Below, piece by piece: positions 63,852 through 64,000 of a stretch of 64,000 nucleotides of DNA. Within the stretch, counting starts at the first letter, position 1, and every line of letters starts with the position of its first letter. The stretch is from contig CAWGHW010000009.1 in the NCBI GenBank assembly GCA_963822485.1, forward strand, positions 310,001 to 374,000, in the 5' to 3' direction. A model generated the notes under the pieces. The model did not search any database. It was not told the DNA's origin and saw only the letters and a program-made list of their open reading frames with translations. The stretch comes from DASUBV01 sp963822485 (GTDB lineage: Bacteria; Actinomycetota; Actinomycetes; Streptosporangiales; Streptosporangiaceae). Position numbers and translations under genes: made by a program.

Positions 63852-64000
63852 GAGGTCCTTCCCGCGAAGCGGCCAGGGGCTAGTCGGTGCTCGGGGTCGA
63901 ACTGGTCCTTGACCGCGCGCATCAGCGCCAGCGCGGGGACCGGGCCCCAGACGTCGACGGCCTCGCGGACCGCGGGCGGCGCGTGCAGCACGATCACGCT
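63848..64000 (-). CDS. glcE: C-terminus of glycolate oxidase FAD-binding subunit (GlcE-like), partial
   Basis: The last 50 codons of a FAD-linked oxidase enter from the window edge and read MRAVKDQFDPEHRLAPGRF near the end, the typical C-terminal motif of glycolate/D-lactate oxidase subunits. The stop TGA overlaps the glcF ATG (ATGA), so the subunits are translated together. Assignment as GlcE rather than GlcD rests on the adjacency to glcF and the short end. Confidence 0.8.
   Translation of the reverse strand, partial: SVIVLHAPPAVREAVDVWGPVPALALMRAVKDQFDPEHRLAPGRFAGRTS

Overview
The window is one contiguous stretch of very GC-rich DNA (roughly 70 % or more by eye) with GTG and TTG starts, 4-bp ATGA/GTGA gene overlaps, a CGAAC-N4-GTTCG SOS box, ANTAR and SigB-type regulators and a Cys leader peptide. 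All of this points to a filamentous-type actinobacterium (Actinomycetota; something like Streptosporangiales or a relative). The genus cannot be fixed from the sequence alone. No rRNA, tRNA or CRISPR array was seen.

Layout. (1) 0-6.5 kb: an actinobacterial housekeeping block, ftsK (5' truncated, with an intein in the Walker A motif), rodZ-like, rimO, pgsA, cinA/pncC, clgR. (2) 6.6-48.6 kb: a long, more variable segment. It carries an Rrf2 regulator; a carbohydrate ABC importer with a GH3 glycosidase and a ROK repressor; an ATPase-nuclease gene; an APH-like phosphotransferase; a double GtrA protein; two LURP-one proteins around a HAL-like gene; LigD polymerase and ligase; two DMT permeases; a stress-signalling cluster (histidine kinase, response regulators, PP2C phosphatase, STAS, HATPase, two GAF-ANTAR proteins, SigB-type sigma); an Lhr-type helicase; lipid-related genes (YegS-like kinase, two PAP2 proteins); and a sulfite reductase/siroheme operon with a Cys leader peptide. 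(3) 48.7-60.4 kb: the housekeeping block resumes with DUF3046, recA (with a second intein), recX, rny, an S9 peptidase, miaB, miaA, dapF. (4) 60.4-64 kb: a DUF4097 protein with a ribbon-helix-helix regulator, then glcF and the 3' end of glcE.

How it works together. The flanking blocks cover chromosome segregation, recombination, tRNA/ribosome thiomethylation and cell-wall precursors. The 26-35 kb cluster looks like a complete partner-switching circuit (phosphatase, STAS antagonist, HATPase anti-sigma, sigma factor) coupled to two putative RNA-binding antiterminators. The sulfur operon makes both the siroheme cofactor and the enzyme that uses it.

The most unusual observation is the RecA intein. 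Its conserved segments are recognisable but spread over all three frames, with about a dozen inferred single-base indels in 1.1 kb, while both RecA halves are intact. Several other genes (HAL-like, Lhr, S9 peptidase, DUF4097, DUF6458, possibly the histidine kinase) have single frameshifts. Sequencing or assembly error must therefore be excluded before a biological reading is accepted.
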